Shown: positions 1 to 12,993 of the stretch, in pieces
Layout of the letters: the number at the start of each line of letters is the position of its first letter
How positions within the stretch are numbered: position 1 is the stretch's first letter
NCBI GenBank assembly: GCA_002946415.1
Contig: NJPS01000016.1
Coordinates: 310,001-374,000, forward strand
DNA from: Rutstroemia sp. NJR-2017a BVV2
Taxonomy: Eukaryota > Ascomycota > Leotiomycetes > Helotiales > Rutstroemiaceae
DNA length: 64,000 nt
Direction: 5' to 3'
Position numbers and translations under genes: made by a program
The notes under the pieces: generated by a model
Databases searched by the model: none
What the model saw: only the letters and a program-made list of their open reading frames with translations
Told to the model about the DNA's origin: nothing

Positions 1-454
1 TGCCTAAAGCCGGGCGATCAATTGGCAAACTACGTGCGAGTAGTGATATTGGCTCCAGATGGGAGGTGCGAGAAATATATGCCGTGGTAGTCACTTTTGG
101 CTTCACAGGAGGTGATAGGAGGGTTGAAGCGGGACAGTCAAATGTGTATTGGATTTATATCTTCTCTTTGATTGTTGGAGTATGATTTGAACATTGAGAA
201 TCTCAATATCTAGCTTCGAGTGAACATCTCAAAGATTAAAGTAGACCCGCACCAAGCAGCTCTCATCCCGGTATTCGAACGGCCAATGCACTTTCCTTCA
301 CGAACATCTTCCCACTACTTAATACAAATCAGTCCGCTGAACTCACTCAGACTCACCCGCCAATCGAGCACTCCATCTCTCTCCGTCCATATCCTCTTTC
401 TAGGACCCAGTATCCACCCGCCATAGAGTCATAACTGCAGTCGCCTTCACCAAT
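1..454. other. Intergenic, no gene seen
   Basis: I see no supportable gene here. The only short open frame starts at a non-ATG codon and has no recognisable features. The stretch is probably the 3' flank of the P450 gene. Confidence 0.5.
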
Positions 455-2384
455 CTACTCTTCTCCCCACAGCTCCTTCACCTCGTCCTCACTCAGCCGT
501 CTGATAGCAACTTTACTTTTCATATCCGGAATATTGTTCCACCCAAAAGACCAATCCTTTAACCGCTCCATTTCCTTCCAATCATAGTTCATCAAGAACT
601 CTATCACCATTAATTTCTCGATCGTGAGCGCTACGTAGCGACCTGGACATGCGTGTCTGCCTACACATCGAAACCAAAGATTAGCTCGACGGATAGATAG
701 GCCAGGAATGGGATGAAAGGGAGCAAAGTGGATAAAAAACAATCCAACATACCAAATCCAAAACTCATAAACTTCTCACTCGGCATCGCACTCGGCACCG
801 CACCCTCCGCATGTCTAAACCCCTTAAACACCTTCGGCTCATCCCAGTTCTCCGGATCCATATGCACCGCCCAAACACACATCTCAATCCTCTCCCCCCT
901 CTTAATAAAAATCTCCTTTTCCTCCTCCTTCTCCCCTCCCACCCTAACCCTGACCCCCTCCTCTCTCACCACCTTCCTACTCCCCAACGTATACGCCAAC
1001 GGATGCATGCGCTGACTCTCCTTCAAAAAGCTATCCAGCAGCCTCAACTCCCCCAACGCCTCCCTCGTCCACACACCCCCATACTTCTTCCTCGTCTCTC
1101 TAATCTCCTCGCGCAGCTGCTTCGCATACACGTTCTTGTCGTGCCCGAGAATATCATACAACACGTGATTGAACGTCATGGCCGTCGTATCCACCATCGC
1201 GAACAGCAGGCGCATGACGCGGTAATTGACGCCCTGGACCATTTCCGCCTCGGATTTATCTTTATAGAAACCGCGGGTCTGGACTTCTGCTATGAGAGCT
1301 GGGAGGATGGTGCCTTCTTCGGTTTTTTCGCTTGCGTCGCCGCGCACGAGGTCGGTTACGTCTGCGGTTAGCATTTGGTCGATTTTCTTTACCCGGCCCA
1401 TGGTGCTCAGCCAGGGGGCTATCCAATTCCAGTACCGGCGGGGAAATTTCCGTAACACGAGGCCGTGGAAGAAGACGCCGCGGGCGAATTCGGCGACGGT
1501 TTTGATCCAGGTTTTGTCGCGGGCGTATTTTTCGCCGCAGATGATGCGGGAGATGAGCATGGAGAGAGAGGTTTGGATGGGGGGTTGGAGACAGACATGC
1601 GTGAAGCCGTCGGCGTCGATGTCTTTTGGGGAGGTACTTGCGGGGGCAAAGTTCTGATGGAAAGCTTTGCTGGTTTCGGAGATGAGGAGAGGGATTAGTG
1701 TGTTCAGGGAGCGAGTTATTTTGGGGATGAAGTGGATGACATCTTCGCTTTCGGGGCGGAGGAAGGGTATGAAAGCGAGCATCTGGGGGGGGGGGGTGTC
1801 AGTTTTCTTTCTTTTGTCGTTTTCGCCTGAACAGGGAACCGCTGGATATGATTGTGGTTCTGTGGTTGAGGAGGAGTCCAGTGGATAGTAGGATCAAAAG
1901 GCATACCTCTTCGTTTGCTTCCAACGGATCCAAAACCGACGCGCCCATCTTGCTAACCTGGTCGAATGCCGCCGTCGGGAGCGTCCATTGCGGACCACAG
2001 GGGCCCATTGTTCTGAATGCTTTTCCCTTTTTGGAATACTATTCCAACGCATTCATTAGCTCTGTACTTCTTCCCTCTCTCAATGCTCCTCTACCCCCTT
2101 CTTCCTTTTCTCTCCTCTCCAACTACCCACCGTTCCCGTCCCCTCCCCCTTTATTACCCTACCCGTACACACCAAGCCCAGAAGATCAATCAACATACCT
2201 TCTCATGCGCCTCCTCCAACAACTGTTTCCCGCTCTTCCCCCTCCAAGTCAATGTATCCAGCCACGAATTCTCCAACAACGGCGCATCCGAATTCCATCG
2301 CTGCTGTACATAATCCACCACATACCTCAGCAGAAAAAACCCCACGAGAAGAACCGCCGACGAGGACACAGAGAAGTTTTCCAT
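455..2384 (-). CDS. Cytochrome P450 monooxygenase (517 aa, 4 exons)
   Basis: Haem-thiolate monooxygenase, expected to be anchored in the endoplasmic reticulum. Exons read 2384-2199, 2038-1907, 1782-753 and 660-455; each joint has GT/AG and keeps the frame, and the total is 517 codons plus stop. One N-terminal membrane segment lies near residues 8-22. The I-helix motif AMVDTT is at about 301-306 and the K-helix ExxR (ESQR) at 361-364. The haem loop FGFGRHACPGR is rebuilt exactly across the last intron, which splits its glycine codon; the haem ligand is about Cys454. The ATG at 2384 precedes the membrane segment, and the frame upstream has no other ATG. The HACPGR form of the haem loop is common in fungal P450s of secondary metabolism, including ent-kaurene-oxidase-like enzymes, but the substrate cannot be read from sequence. 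No polyketide synthase, terpene synthase or NRPS lies nearby, so it looks solitary within this window. Confidence 0.9.
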
Positions 2385-3331
2385 CTTGGAGAATTCTATC
2401 TGTTCGCTATGTTGACTTTTAACCAAGTTTGCAGAATATCCGCAATATTCGACTTTGAATCAAATACTCTAAAGTGCTAGTCTAAAAACTGAGCACGGAA
2501 AGAAAAGAGTTTTGTTTTAAATTAAGAGCATTGAATGAAGAGAAAGAAACCAATTGCAATGATAAGAGAGAAGTCATTCCCTCATCAAAAAGGGCATCTC
2601 TTCCCAACTATGTATACTCACTCGTAACAGCCCAGCCATTGGTTAGATGACTGCCCCTCCATCTCCCTGGTCCAAGCCCATAGTAACCAACAAGCTCGGT
2701 TAGAAAGGATGACCAGAAACGGCAATGATGGAGAAGTCACGATACGAAGGCACTGCAAGCGAAGCGAGAAGCAACCACGGCACTTCAGCCAACGTCGCTT
2801 ATTTAAAAAAATGAACAGTCAAGGTCCAAGCTTGGAAAGTCGGTTGGAGACTTTGGTTTTTCTCGGAGACAAGATCCGATTGTGTTCAAGTCCAAGCTTT
2901 CTGTTGGCCGATAACAGGCCAGACTTGCGGAGTTGTATATGTATGTACGAGGATTCTATTCCTCTCCCTGGGGTCAACCGGCCATGCTATGCCTATCAAT
3001 CCATCTCTTTTGGAACGGTCAAGTATCGACCTAGCTAGGTACAAGTGATAAACTTATTGTAACGCATGCCCCTCCTTCATTATCTCATCTTTGTCCAACC
3101 GATGTCTTGTGCTGCACTGTACTCCGACCGGTTTTCTCCCAACCGAGCCCTCCTCTAACCGACTCCAAAACGAGAAATATACCCATATCTTTGAGTCCCC
3201 ACTACGCCACTCCAGAACGCCGTTTGTTCCACCAGGGCCAATTCAAATATACAATACACCGATTCGTCATCCGCAACCTCATTCATCAAAACCGCCCACC
3301 TTTTATGTTCGCTTCCATGCGTGGATCTGAT
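2385..3331. other. Intergenic: P450 upstream region
   Basis: Between the P450 start and the kinase stop, both on the minus strand. It should hold the P450 promoter and the kinase 3' end. I see no convincing coding region and no clear repeat. Confidence 0.4.
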
Positions 3332-4856
3332 CTAGAAATCTTTAAAGCAATCGTCCCACTTCGCTGCTAGCTCATTGGTGTAAGGGTCTCGTCCCTCCTT
3401 TTCATCCGGATACAAATCGAAGTTTTGTGCATCGCCGGGGTGTCTTAATGGAGGGATTATTGGTCCCCTGTATTTCCTATAGTAGACATCCTTCCATATT
3501 ACCCCTCGGAAGAAAGGGTGATCTTTGACCCGCGCAGCGCCTCCAGAGATGTTTCCAAGTCGTTTAGATCGATCGACCGTGCAAAATTGGCGAATGATGT
3601 CTTTTGCTGACGATGAAATCGCTGGCTCGGCGGGGAACGAAATCGGTTTGGTGACAATCCTAGCGAGAAATCTTGTGTTAAACACAGGCTGCTACCATGT
3701 GCGGATGTGTAGATGCTGGAAATACGTACTGTTTGTAGATTTCTATTGGGTTTGAATGCCAAAATGGTGGATACCCGGTCAGGAATTCGTATATTAAGAT
3801 ACCCAATGCCCACCAATCGACCGCGGTAGTGTGTCCCTTCGACTGGATTACTTCAGGCGCGAGGTATTCCGGCGTACCGCACAGCGTGTATGTTTCCCCT
3901 TTCGAGAGTCAATCGGTGTCCTGGCTTCCTTGGATTCGCAGTAACTTACTGTTACCCAAACGTTTCGCAAATCCAAAATCGACCAACTTTATGTGTCCTT
4001 CAGCATCCAACAAAAGATTCTCCGGTTTCATATCTCTATAGGCCACGCCCTCCTTTTCGTGTAGGAACTCGAGGATGAGAACTATTTCCGCAGCATAAAA
4101 CCGTGCCATGTTCTCGTCGAATCTTTTGGCTTTTCGAAGGTAAGAGAATACTTCGCCGCCAGGGCAATAGTCGAGCTTGAGGGAGAAGGACAAGATTAGC
4201 CTATGATACAATGGGAGCTAGCTATCGACGTAACTGCTGGTAGAATGGAGCACATTAGTGGAGGAAACTTACTAGCATATACAATGATTCATGATCAGAG
4301 AAAGAAGTAATTAGTGTAGTAATGAAAGGATGACCAGCAACATCTGCAAGAACCGAACGTTCATGATTGACATGATCGACCTGTTTGAGCTTGATAACTG
4401 TGAAGTGATCAGCGAGTGCCATATCCAAGCCGCAGCCGTGGAACTCATGCCTTCGACCTTGCGCAACACCTTCAGCGCAAAGAACTTATTGCGATCCGCT
4501 TCCGTCGGAGGATTCGCAAGCCGTACGAGCCAGCTACACAGAATCAGATATATGAGCGCGCCAGGTCAAAGAGGGGCTGGATATCGTACACGCGAGCAAA
4601 TGTCCCTATTGAGAGCGATTAGCATACATGCACCCGGCTACACAGCACAGCATAGCGGTACAAGATCTCTGCAGGGAAGCATACCCGTTCCCAAAGTCCT
4701 CACCAGCTCGAAATCATGCACGCTCAAGCGCTTCGAGCTCCCTCCCACTTCCTTATTGCTCGAGTGCTGAGCGATGTCATCGGGCGACAGTGGGTGTTGT
4801 TCTTGCTGAGCAAAGTGACGGACGATTTCCACCGGTGCGGTCGTAGTTTCTGCCAT
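3332..4856 (-). CDS. cAMP-dependent protein kinase catalytic subunit-like AGC kinase (374 aa, 7 exons)
   Basis: Serine/threonine kinase of the AGC family, closest in pattern to the second PKA catalytic subunit (PkaB/PRKX type) of filamentous fungi. Exons read 4856-4685, 4605-4590 (only 16 nt), 4533-4445, 4397-4273, 4175-3950, 3898-3730 and 3659-3332, totalling 375 codons. Visible features are the Gly loop LGTGTFARV near residues 52-63, catalytic Lys84 in FFALK, the catalytic loop YRDMKPEN with Asp182, DFG with Asp200, and an activation segment [14 protein letters not shown] in which Thr214 is the phosphorylation-site equivalent. The protein ends in FKDF, the short FxxF tail typical of PKA, with no longer hydrophobic motif as in PKB or S6K. 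The start is set at the first in-frame ATG, 4856; a longer open frame begins only at a TTG. The exon 3/4 joint is the least certain: a 44-nt intron inserts a few residues not usual in the family. Confidence 0.88.
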
Positions 4857-7800
4857 TGCGATACTGGAGACGGGAGAAATAAAAGACGGTTTGGTGCTGT
4901 GTCGTCTTCTTCTCGACAAGCAGGAATGTCGCAGGGCGAAAGGCGGGCTTTACTGCAAAACACAGACAGGAGTTGCCATGCGTTGTCGCGAAACTCCAGA
5001 TGCGCGTTCGAGAATGGTGGAAGGTGGGGCCCTGTGTGATCAGATGAAATTCTTATCCTATGCGACGATAATACGTAGACGTCCAATTGACGTTTGAGCT
5101 CCGCGACAGACGTTCGAGCGTGGCAGCGAGATAGCAATTGATGTATATAACTACCGAGTACGTATAATGTATAGCTTGAGGTGACAGCAATTGGCCAACT
5201 GTAGAATCAGCAAAATCTTGAATGGTGGTGAGAATTGGAAACGGTAAACGGTACTGGTACTGGTACTGGTACTGGTACTGGTGATTCTCAGTTCAAGGCA
5301 CGGATTGTGGTGGGGGTTTTTGGGTGGATTGTGCGTCGGGCTCATGACGTTTTAGTTCGGCGTCGCCGCTGTTTCATCCGATACTTAACCTACGACCTAC
5401 CTAGCCAATGCCCAAGTAAAGCCGGCTGAAATCCAGTTTAACAGCTTTTCAACCGTCCACCTGGAGAAATGTTTATCCAGGAAAGACCATGTGAAAGTCA
5501 TCAATTACTTACGATTTGTAAAGAGTGTGGATATGTATGAAGGAGATGTCGATGTTGACAATAAGAAGTCAGAACTGAGAACAAAGAACGCACTTGCACA
5601 TGCCGTCTGGTCACTCAAAGCTTCAATGCGAGGCCCTCAGACGAAACTGGAACAAGATCTTATCCCACCGAACAAACCTGGAACGAATAGCATCAGAAAA
5701 CCCCACTCAACCACATCACGTGATGGACGATAAGTCATGTGGGCATCAATCAGATGAATCTGCTGGACGTCGTAATTTACAGAGCAGAAAGTAGAAGTCC
5801 CAAGTTAAACGGCCGAAACTACAGCACTGCAGCTATTGGTTGTATCGTGGTCGACTCGGAGTATTAATATCATCTGGATCTACCACCGCAACGTTCCCAA
5901 CGGGATCTACGATTCGTGCCCCAAATCACATCGATCCTCGCTATGCAGTCATCCAACACATGCATCCTTCGCCATCAGATTCGAATCAGCGTATGGAGCA
6001 ACGGTGGAGGTAGATAATTCCTCCTAGACTCTCCTCCGTGAGGATCTTGTAACGTTCCATATCAGTATTCCCGTGCGCAACGGTTCTTGATTATCAATGA
6101 AGGAATCAAGCTGTCGATTTGCTGCCTGCATAAACTTGCCAGGCAGTCATTAATTGGGGGAAGATGGGATCTTGTAGCATGTCCGGACCTAAGTTCAGGT
6201 ACCCATTGCTGTGGAGGCGAGATCTTTCCATCGATGCGAATATATGAGGATGGGGAGCTACATGAGGATGTAAATTGGTTGATGCTATTGGGCAGCGGTC
6301 CGATGGATGTTAATCCGAGCGTGTAAAGACCGTAGGCGGCACGCGCCGCAGAGGGCATTTCCGCCTATCGAGTCTAGACAAGAGAACCTTACATGTAGAT
6401 TCTAATCCCCGAATATGGGTACGCCCTTCTGTATCCAGATCCAAATCGGGATGTTCAAGGCCTGGTAGGAGTTGAAGACTATTTTCAGGCGTGTGCGCCG
6501 TCCGTACATACAGGAGGAGAATTGTTTGACTAAGCGCTGCTCAAATGAGTGCTGTGTCGTCCGAAGCATAGTGAAACCCGTCAATTTCGAAATAAAAGAT
6601 AATTTAAGCATTCACTGCAGATCGCAAGATATATAAATATCTAGAGCTACACTGACCCCAACTGTCCGAAAAGGGGGATAGGTCGGTTAGAGAAAGGGAA
6701 ACGAGGGGGCAAAAACTCCCGTTATCGAGATTCTCAATCGTCGAATGCGGCTCGGAAGAATCATAAGATGCAAGTCCTATCTGCTCCTTCGACACTCGTA
6801 GTATAGATTAACGATTCCTACGAGCGTTAATTGCTAGGATCGGTATTGTCTGCCGCGGCGAACACAAGCGACCCCGTGTTGTTCCAATTTGACGACGAAG
6901 AGAGTTCCCTGCATCCTGGAAGGATGGTAGATGTTTGGTTGACATTCACTCAAATACGAGATGATCCGGGGAAGGAAAGATATGTGTGTGAAACGGAAGA
7001 AAGGGCGCAGAGAAGGATTACAACGTTCGGGTACAGCACGTCAATTCGCGATTAAGAGACTATTTTAAACATCATTGCTATTAAAATTATCGTGACGTAG
7101 GTATTTTTGCTTTTTATAGGAAATGTGAGGAAGTACACTTGTGCATCATGCACAGCTGACCGGGTCGCCGAGTACCTAGTCGAGGTAGTGCGGCTCAAAA
7201 AAAGTCCCCACGAAGTACCCCTGACGAAAGCCATTCTGCCCCAAAGTCCCCTAGACCGTATTTGAACACCGCGTAGCCGGTGTCAACCTGTAGAGACGGA
7301 CTGTGGCAGATAAGACGAACAGACCAGCGGTTTGCCCCACCGGGCGTCCAACAACCTAACGCATGCGGGCTGATAGGGCGAACCTGCTAATGTTTCGGTG
7401 ACCTAAATGATACTAATGCGGCTCAAGCTGTCAAAATTGATACCTACGGCTCGATTAAGGTGGATGTTTGGGAGAATCATGCCTACGTCCTTTCACGGGA
7501 ATTACTTCCAGGCCATCCCATCAGGTCCTCAGGAATAGTGGGGTTAAATTCAAGAGCTTATCATTCAGAGGAATTCGCAGCCCTCCGTATTTACAGTGAC
7601 AGGAGTGTCTGAATCTTGCGTCCTCCGTAGGAGTCATGTCTCACGCGGTAGTTGTACAAGGTGACAATGTAAAATGTGCCGGCGGCCCATGGACCCGTAA
7701 TCATCGGGGAATTCCCGCGATACATTCTGGAGCACTGCCTAGGGCATAATCTGACCGTGGTGGGTCTATCTTGGCGAATGAAAGCTGAAAATCGCTTCAA

Positions 7801-8444
7801 GTAATACATCTATTCTGTGTACTAATCCGGTACTCAGTAGTAAGTAATTCTGTAAGCAAGGTTAGGAGTAACTTGTCAGGCATTCGGTCCGGAAGCTCAG
7901 CGAGGTAGTGTAGCTCCGGTCAGTTCTCGGGGCTGAGCAAGGCACAAAAACACTTTTCGGAGTGCGGACGAGTCTAATCCGGATACAAAACAAGTACTAT
8001 GAAGCTGAAGAGAAAGCCTTCTGTATGCACAATGACTGCGGCAAGACAAGACAAAGGGGCCTTGAAATACACTAGTTCTATCCGCTAGAATGCCCCTGGC
8101 ACTAATTCCGTGAAAACTGATGATCCCCTAAATGAAATTCTAGGGAATCTACAGAGATTGCAACAGATTTTCTAAGAATACAGAAATCTGTCATGCCCCA
8201 AAGTACGCAACGCCCAGCGCTATGCAAAGACCACCGATACTCCTTCCTTCCTTCTTCCCTGACGAACCGATCCAGTCACAGAAAGTGAGCACTATCCTTC
8301 TTCCATGTCCTGGCCACCCCTTGTCTCTTCCAGTCATTTCCTACTCCGCGTAAAGGATCGAGACATGGAGTCAGAGTCTGATTTAAGGTTCGTCAGCCCT
8401 TCCCTTATCTCCATAAGTTTTATGACTGAGAGAATCATTACTCA
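4857..8444. other. Long gene-poor stretch
   Basis: About 3.6 kb without a supportable gene. It starts with the kinase promoter side and contains the hexamer repeat at 5250-5282. Several open frames of 60-100 codons exist, but none begins with a good ATG context, shows a domain or splices into anything recognisable. The frame at 6831-7055 reads protein-like but opens on TTG just after a stop; it could be a gene remnant. Confidence 0.4.
5250..5282. repeat. (GGTACT)n microsatellite
   Basis: Five and a half perfect copies of the hexamer GGTACT in the flank upstream of the kinase gene. It lies outside any supported coding region. Confidence 0.95.
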
Positions 8445-8597
8445 CTAGGCGGAAACCTTACGTTTCACCCACTCAGTTTTGCAGTATTCACATCTTTGAT
8501 AGTGGCAATTCGGACAATGCGCATTGTTAGCCACTGCTATTGGGCCATCGTAGCAATTGCAGCAATACCAGACTTCGTGAACTCCGTGGTTTGACAT
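8445..8597 (-). CDS. Small Cys-rich zinc-binding-like protein, copy A (50 aa)
   Basis: Complete ATG-to-TAG frame of 50 codons, too short for ordinary gene calling. It carries a double cysteine cluster: WYCCNC, then 12 residues, then CPNCHYQRCEYC. The pattern W-x-CC-x-C ... CP-x-C-x-[HY]-Q-x-C-x-x-C is shared with the frames at 9891-10094 and 16243-16419, all on the minus strand, and that recurrence is the main reason to believe it is real. The Cys/His spacing suggests one or two bound zinc ions. There is no signal peptide or membrane segment, so it is probably intracellular. A GTAAG sequence near the 3' end of the frame could be a splice donor, so the C-terminus is uncertain. Function is unknown. 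Confidence 0.6.
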   Translation of the reverse strand: MSNHGVHEVWYCCNCYDGPIAVANNAHCPNCHYQRCEYCKTEWVKRKVSA

Positions 8598-9890
8598 ATT
8601 TGAGTTTGTGGTGCCTCGTTACTGCGTTTGTGTTTACTGTGACTCGAATGTTTGCGGCGAGAATGCAGTGACTGACGCTATATCCTGTTGCTAGACTGAG
8701 AGATATGCGTGTTCGTTCGTGAGATGATGAGCCACTTGTTTCAAGTGTGAAAGCTCGTAGCGGTGATTGAATTGAGAGTTTGTCGCGAGAGAGACTTGAG
8801 TGTGTTTGATCCAGAGTTTGTTCGACCGCAAAGAGGAAGAACTGTTCATTATGTATTCGCGATGGATCTTCAAAGTTCTCGGACTCCCCATAATTTCCCT
8901 AACTAATGTGCCTGCGCCCTTTAGGGCGGATCAGATTGAGGGCGCTGTGAGCCCTCTCGGTGTGAATGGCAGGCCTTTCGGTGGCGATTCCAGGTGAAAT
9001 TTGCTTTGACTCCTTCGTGACATTTGGGATTCTACCTCGACCGACTTTAGTCCGCCTTCTCGGGGCGGGGCAAGGGTGGCTATGATGAGGAAATTCCCCG
9101 TTTTCTCCCTGGGCATACCTGCGGTAGTCAGAAATACGTTGTTACAGTCATAACTATCCTGAAGGCACGGAAGAAACCAGAGGCCAGCAATGCTTTGGAA
9201 ATAAGCTGCATTCCTGGCGGTAGTAGAATAGCAGGCGAAAATGCTACTCGTAGGTCGGAATAGCTAAAGCAAGACTGACCGAAACTCAGGAGCACTGCAA
9301 GCTAAGACAAACTTAGTAACAGGTGAAATGACAAGAAATAAGAATGTACAAACTGGACCCAATCTCTTTCTTGAACTAAGTTGAGGGAATAATCCAAATC
9401 TATCGTATTTTAAGGTATCGTTCACTTGGCATCTCGACGATTGGAACTACCAGTCAATATTGATCATTTCAGTAACAAGCGAGGTGAGCAGAAAATGTCT
9501 ATTTTCCCATCCATTCATCTATGACGTAACGCTAATTCCAAGAGAACCTTTCTATATGACATGATCTTGCGACAATGAAATTTAATAACCAAGCGCATCC
9601 TATGCAACCCAAAACAACCAGTGGCAAACGCTGATGCAAAAACGCTAAGACTGTAAACGGAGCGCGTGAGCTACCAGGCGCAGAAACTTCCATGCAAAAA
9701 TCCGCCGCGATCCTTCTCAAAGCTGTAGGCATCGGTACTTAGAGCAGCTAGCCGCTCATAGAGTACAGTCTATGCAGTCGCGGAAGGAGTGACGAAGTGG
9801 TGTAAACCGTTGAGCTTGAGATTGCTTCGTTTACTGAACGAATCGTCAGCCCAAGTTACAGGTAAGCTATCCGGAATCGATGCAGCATAC
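8598..9890. other. Intergenic between small Cys-rich genes A and B
   Basis: No supportable gene. It should contain the promoter of copy A (minus strand). I see no long repeat shared with the flanks of the other two copies, but I did not align them. Confidence 0.35.
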
Positions 9891-10094
9891 CTAATAGCCA
9901 TTTCCTCTCATCTTGACTTGTTCCACGTAACAGCTTGCACATCTCTGGTGCCCACATTCTGGGCAAAACTCGATGTTTGTTGTCATGCCAGATGATCTGT
10001 ACTGGCCGTTGATGTCACGGCAGTAACAACAAGACCACACCCACACGTAGTGACCTTTCGGTTTTGGTGCTCTTGATGCACTCGAGGACGGCAT
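9891..10094 (-). CDS. Small Cys-rich zinc-binding-like protein, copy B (67 aa)
   Basis: ATG-initiated frame of 67 codons. A basic, Ser/Pro/Lys-containing N-terminus leads into VWSCCYC, then an 18-residue loop, then CPECGHQRCASC. This is the same signature as the frames at 8445-8597 and 16243-16419, with a loop six residues longer. Six cysteines plus a His in the Cx[HY]Q position could make a compact zinc ribbon or treble-clef-like fold; that is inference from spacing only. There are no secretion or membrane signals. It lies about 1.3 kb from copy A in the same orientation, which fits an old local duplication. Function is unknown. Confidence 0.65.
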   Translation of the reverse strand: MPSSSASRAPKPKGHYVWVWSCCYCRDINGQYRSSGMTTNIEFCPECGHQRCASCYVEQVKMRGNGY

Positions 10095-12993
10095 ATCGAT
10101 CTAGTCTTCGAGGAATTCTGGGTAGAATTGCGAATATGGGAAATATTATGAGGGAAGTGTGCCTGAAATTCAAACGCTGAGGTAGGTTGCGACTGCGTAG
10201 TGAACGTGAAGTAAAATGGACTTTACAGCAGAGAGAAGATGGTAGATTATGTATCGGAGCGTGCTGGGAAATATGAGAAGACTTCACCTAGACATTTATA
10301 GACCATCAACTCCTTTCCTGGGTATTTCCAGCATTATGGCTTAGCGACTAGGATTCAACATAGGGCGAGGGGCCTAACACAACAACATTCCCTGAGTATT
10401 CACCGAAGAGGAATTAACCAAACAAATCAGAGATCATGTAAGGAAATCTTTTAGGGCACCATACTTGTGGGCCCTAGAGTCACTCACTTCATGAGTGAGA
10501 ATCTCGGTGAAGAATACGATGTTCTTTGGTTGTTGTAATGATACAAGATTGACCAAACGAACGACTATTCGAGCATCATCACCTGGGGCTCAGTCTCGGT
10601 GAGTCGTAGACTACGGCAGCTACCTAAAGAGCCCAGAAACTGCACTTCACTCCAAGGAACGTGAGAATTCTATGGAAGAGTGCCCATCGGGAGTCTCCGA
10701 GAAAATTAATCACCAAAACTAATGTCTTTTCGCACAATATAGCGCACCTGAGCATGCAGTCTTGGAGCTTTCATAAGGCTGCAAATGTGCCTGCATTAGC
10801 AAACCCGAACTACCGGGCCAGGCAAATGAGGCTCCGGGTGGATCCAACAAGCATTCAGCCTTCTTTTTAGGCTCCCTAACAAACTTAAGTCTTTCGGGTG
10901 ATCCTCAGCCCCCTGATGATATGCGTGCGGCTTAAGCTGTAATACTCAGGCTTTCTATTGTATGTGTAGTTTCCGCAAGAAACCGAGACCATAATTAGGC
11001 AGAAATGAGACTGTCGATATGAGCCTCATGGTAGCAGCATGCGAATGTTGCGTGTACTATATGTGGATTAGACCAATCTTTTCGAGGGTCGTAATGTAGC
11101 CAATACAGACTTGAGGATTTGGGAAGACTCACCGGGTACTGGCTAGGCTCCAGTGAGTCTGGTATGACCTAACAGTATTCTGACTTTGAAATAAGATAAT
11201 GACAACGAATGATAAGCTTCAAAGCTGTACTCTAGCTAACGAGTCATCAGAGGGCGATATCAACGAAGAGGGGAGAATCGCAATGTACTCATCTCAAATT
11301 TGAAGCTTCTCCGATGTCTGAAAGGAAGGGCATTCATGTGAGCCCCACATGTAGCCAGACTCAAATATCTCCAATTCTCTGAAAGTGGTATAGAAAGAAG
11401 AGTAATCGCCTTGCCAGACCCAGTAGTACGGCTCATTTTTGAGGATCAGAGCTGGGTGCTATGAATTACTTCTTCCAGTAACTGAAATGCAGACTTGGCG
11501 GTTGACTTACTGCATACAACGAGTGCCAGTGAACGCCATCGAGATGCATGCCACGCTTGACAGTAGCGCCATGCGCTATATGAAGAAGTTCAATGTAAGT
11601 TTTTTTTTTGGAGTCGGGGAATGTTCATCTGAGGAGGCCGGTGAGTGTGATAGAGAATTGTTGAAGCTCTCCAAAGGTTTTGTCTGGAGAGTTAGAAGTA
11701 CCAGGGAAAGATAGCGAACAGGCTGCTGGACTTATACATATACCTGAAGCGGGAGAGCCATGCATAGACATGTAACACAATACGATGTGGAACACAAACT
11801 CAAAGCTCTCGGGACCAAAGAATCGGAGGAAGGAGCCGTTTGTATTTATACATTGCAATAATGATAGGCTTCTCTTTAAGAGTCACTACCTGCCACATAC
11901 ACAGCAATGTGCACGCGGGATGTTGGAATGGTCATGCCACCAGCCGCACCGATTCGGGACCACTGTTGGACGTCGAGGTAGCTCAGAAAGGCTTGAGGTT
12001 CATGGCGGTTGATGCGCAGTGGCTTTATCTAAGTATTCTCTTTGCGGATCAGAAACAGAGCCTCAACTCTCCTTGTCCCTTGTGGCAGGATATGGTGGAA
12101 TACCCTTGCGATCCCCATGTTCTCACCCTTGGCGATGTGTGAACTAAAGAAAATTTGCGGAGAGCCTGACAAGCTCCCGCTTCGCCGAATGTGATGGGAG
12201 GTCTGGAAAGACATGCAGGAGACCAAGGAACATATCACGACAACTCTTACAGCGGTGACACTTAGCTGGGATATCGTCTTTCGCGGATTAAATCCCCACC
12301 AATAATAGACGTGCTGCTGAGATGTTATGAGGCATTGCAGATGCTCGCGCGGGGTATCTTCGAAACCGCAAGATTTGAGCAATACTGTACCCCCATGGCA
12401 AGAAGTCCATAACCCGTAAGGGAAAGAAGGTAACTAGACAGATAGGCACCTCGAAGATATGACATGCTTGTCGCTTCAAGGTCGCAATAGGGTAGGTGGT
12501 AGGTGGTAGGTGGCACATCAATGTCAGATGATCTCCACTGACACTGGGCGACACATATAGCCCCTATTCACATAAGAGAAGAAAGCGGCGTCTAGCATGT
12601 GGCTCTCGAAGTTGGTTGGTGTTAGCAGATGAGGCTCTTTAGATAGGATTAAACCTAGAACCCAGCACTTGCAATTGAGGAAGCAGTTCGAGCACTAGCG
12701 GCCATGAGATGTAATTGGCGTGGTCCGTGCTTATTAATATCCCATAGCCCCTACTAAGGACTGACGACCTCAAACACCATTTTCTCAAACCAGCAGTATT
12801 TCGACTACAGCGTTACTATCGTATCTATCATCGGGAGCTCAGGATGAAAATATCTTGTGGAACAAGAAACCTCCAATTGACGGCGTTATTCATATAGTAA
12901 TACCTTTCGCGATTATCGACCATCATATTGTAATGCATTGTTATCGACGGCTCCCTCTTCCTTTCTCGTGGCAACTGCGCCGGCCAACTCGAC
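10095..12993. other. Long gene-poor stretch
   Basis: About 2.9 kb with no supportable gene. A short 7-nt tandem repeat lies at 12491-12513. A hydrophobic minus-strand frame at 11625-11858 reads somewhat like a membrane-protein exon but opens on TTG and could not be joined to anything. The last few hundred bases should be the promoter of the palmitoyltransferase gene. Confidence 0.35.
12491..12513. repeat. (GGTAGGT)3 short tandem repeat
   Basis: Three copies of a 7-nt unit in intergenic DNA, about 480 bp upstream of the palmitoyltransferase start. Confidence 0.85.

Noticed and set aside
11625..11858. Hydrophobic minus-strand frame resembling a membrane-protein exon
   Set aside because: Opens on TTG, no clear splice partners, and the resemblance to RTA1-type proteins is too weak to call.
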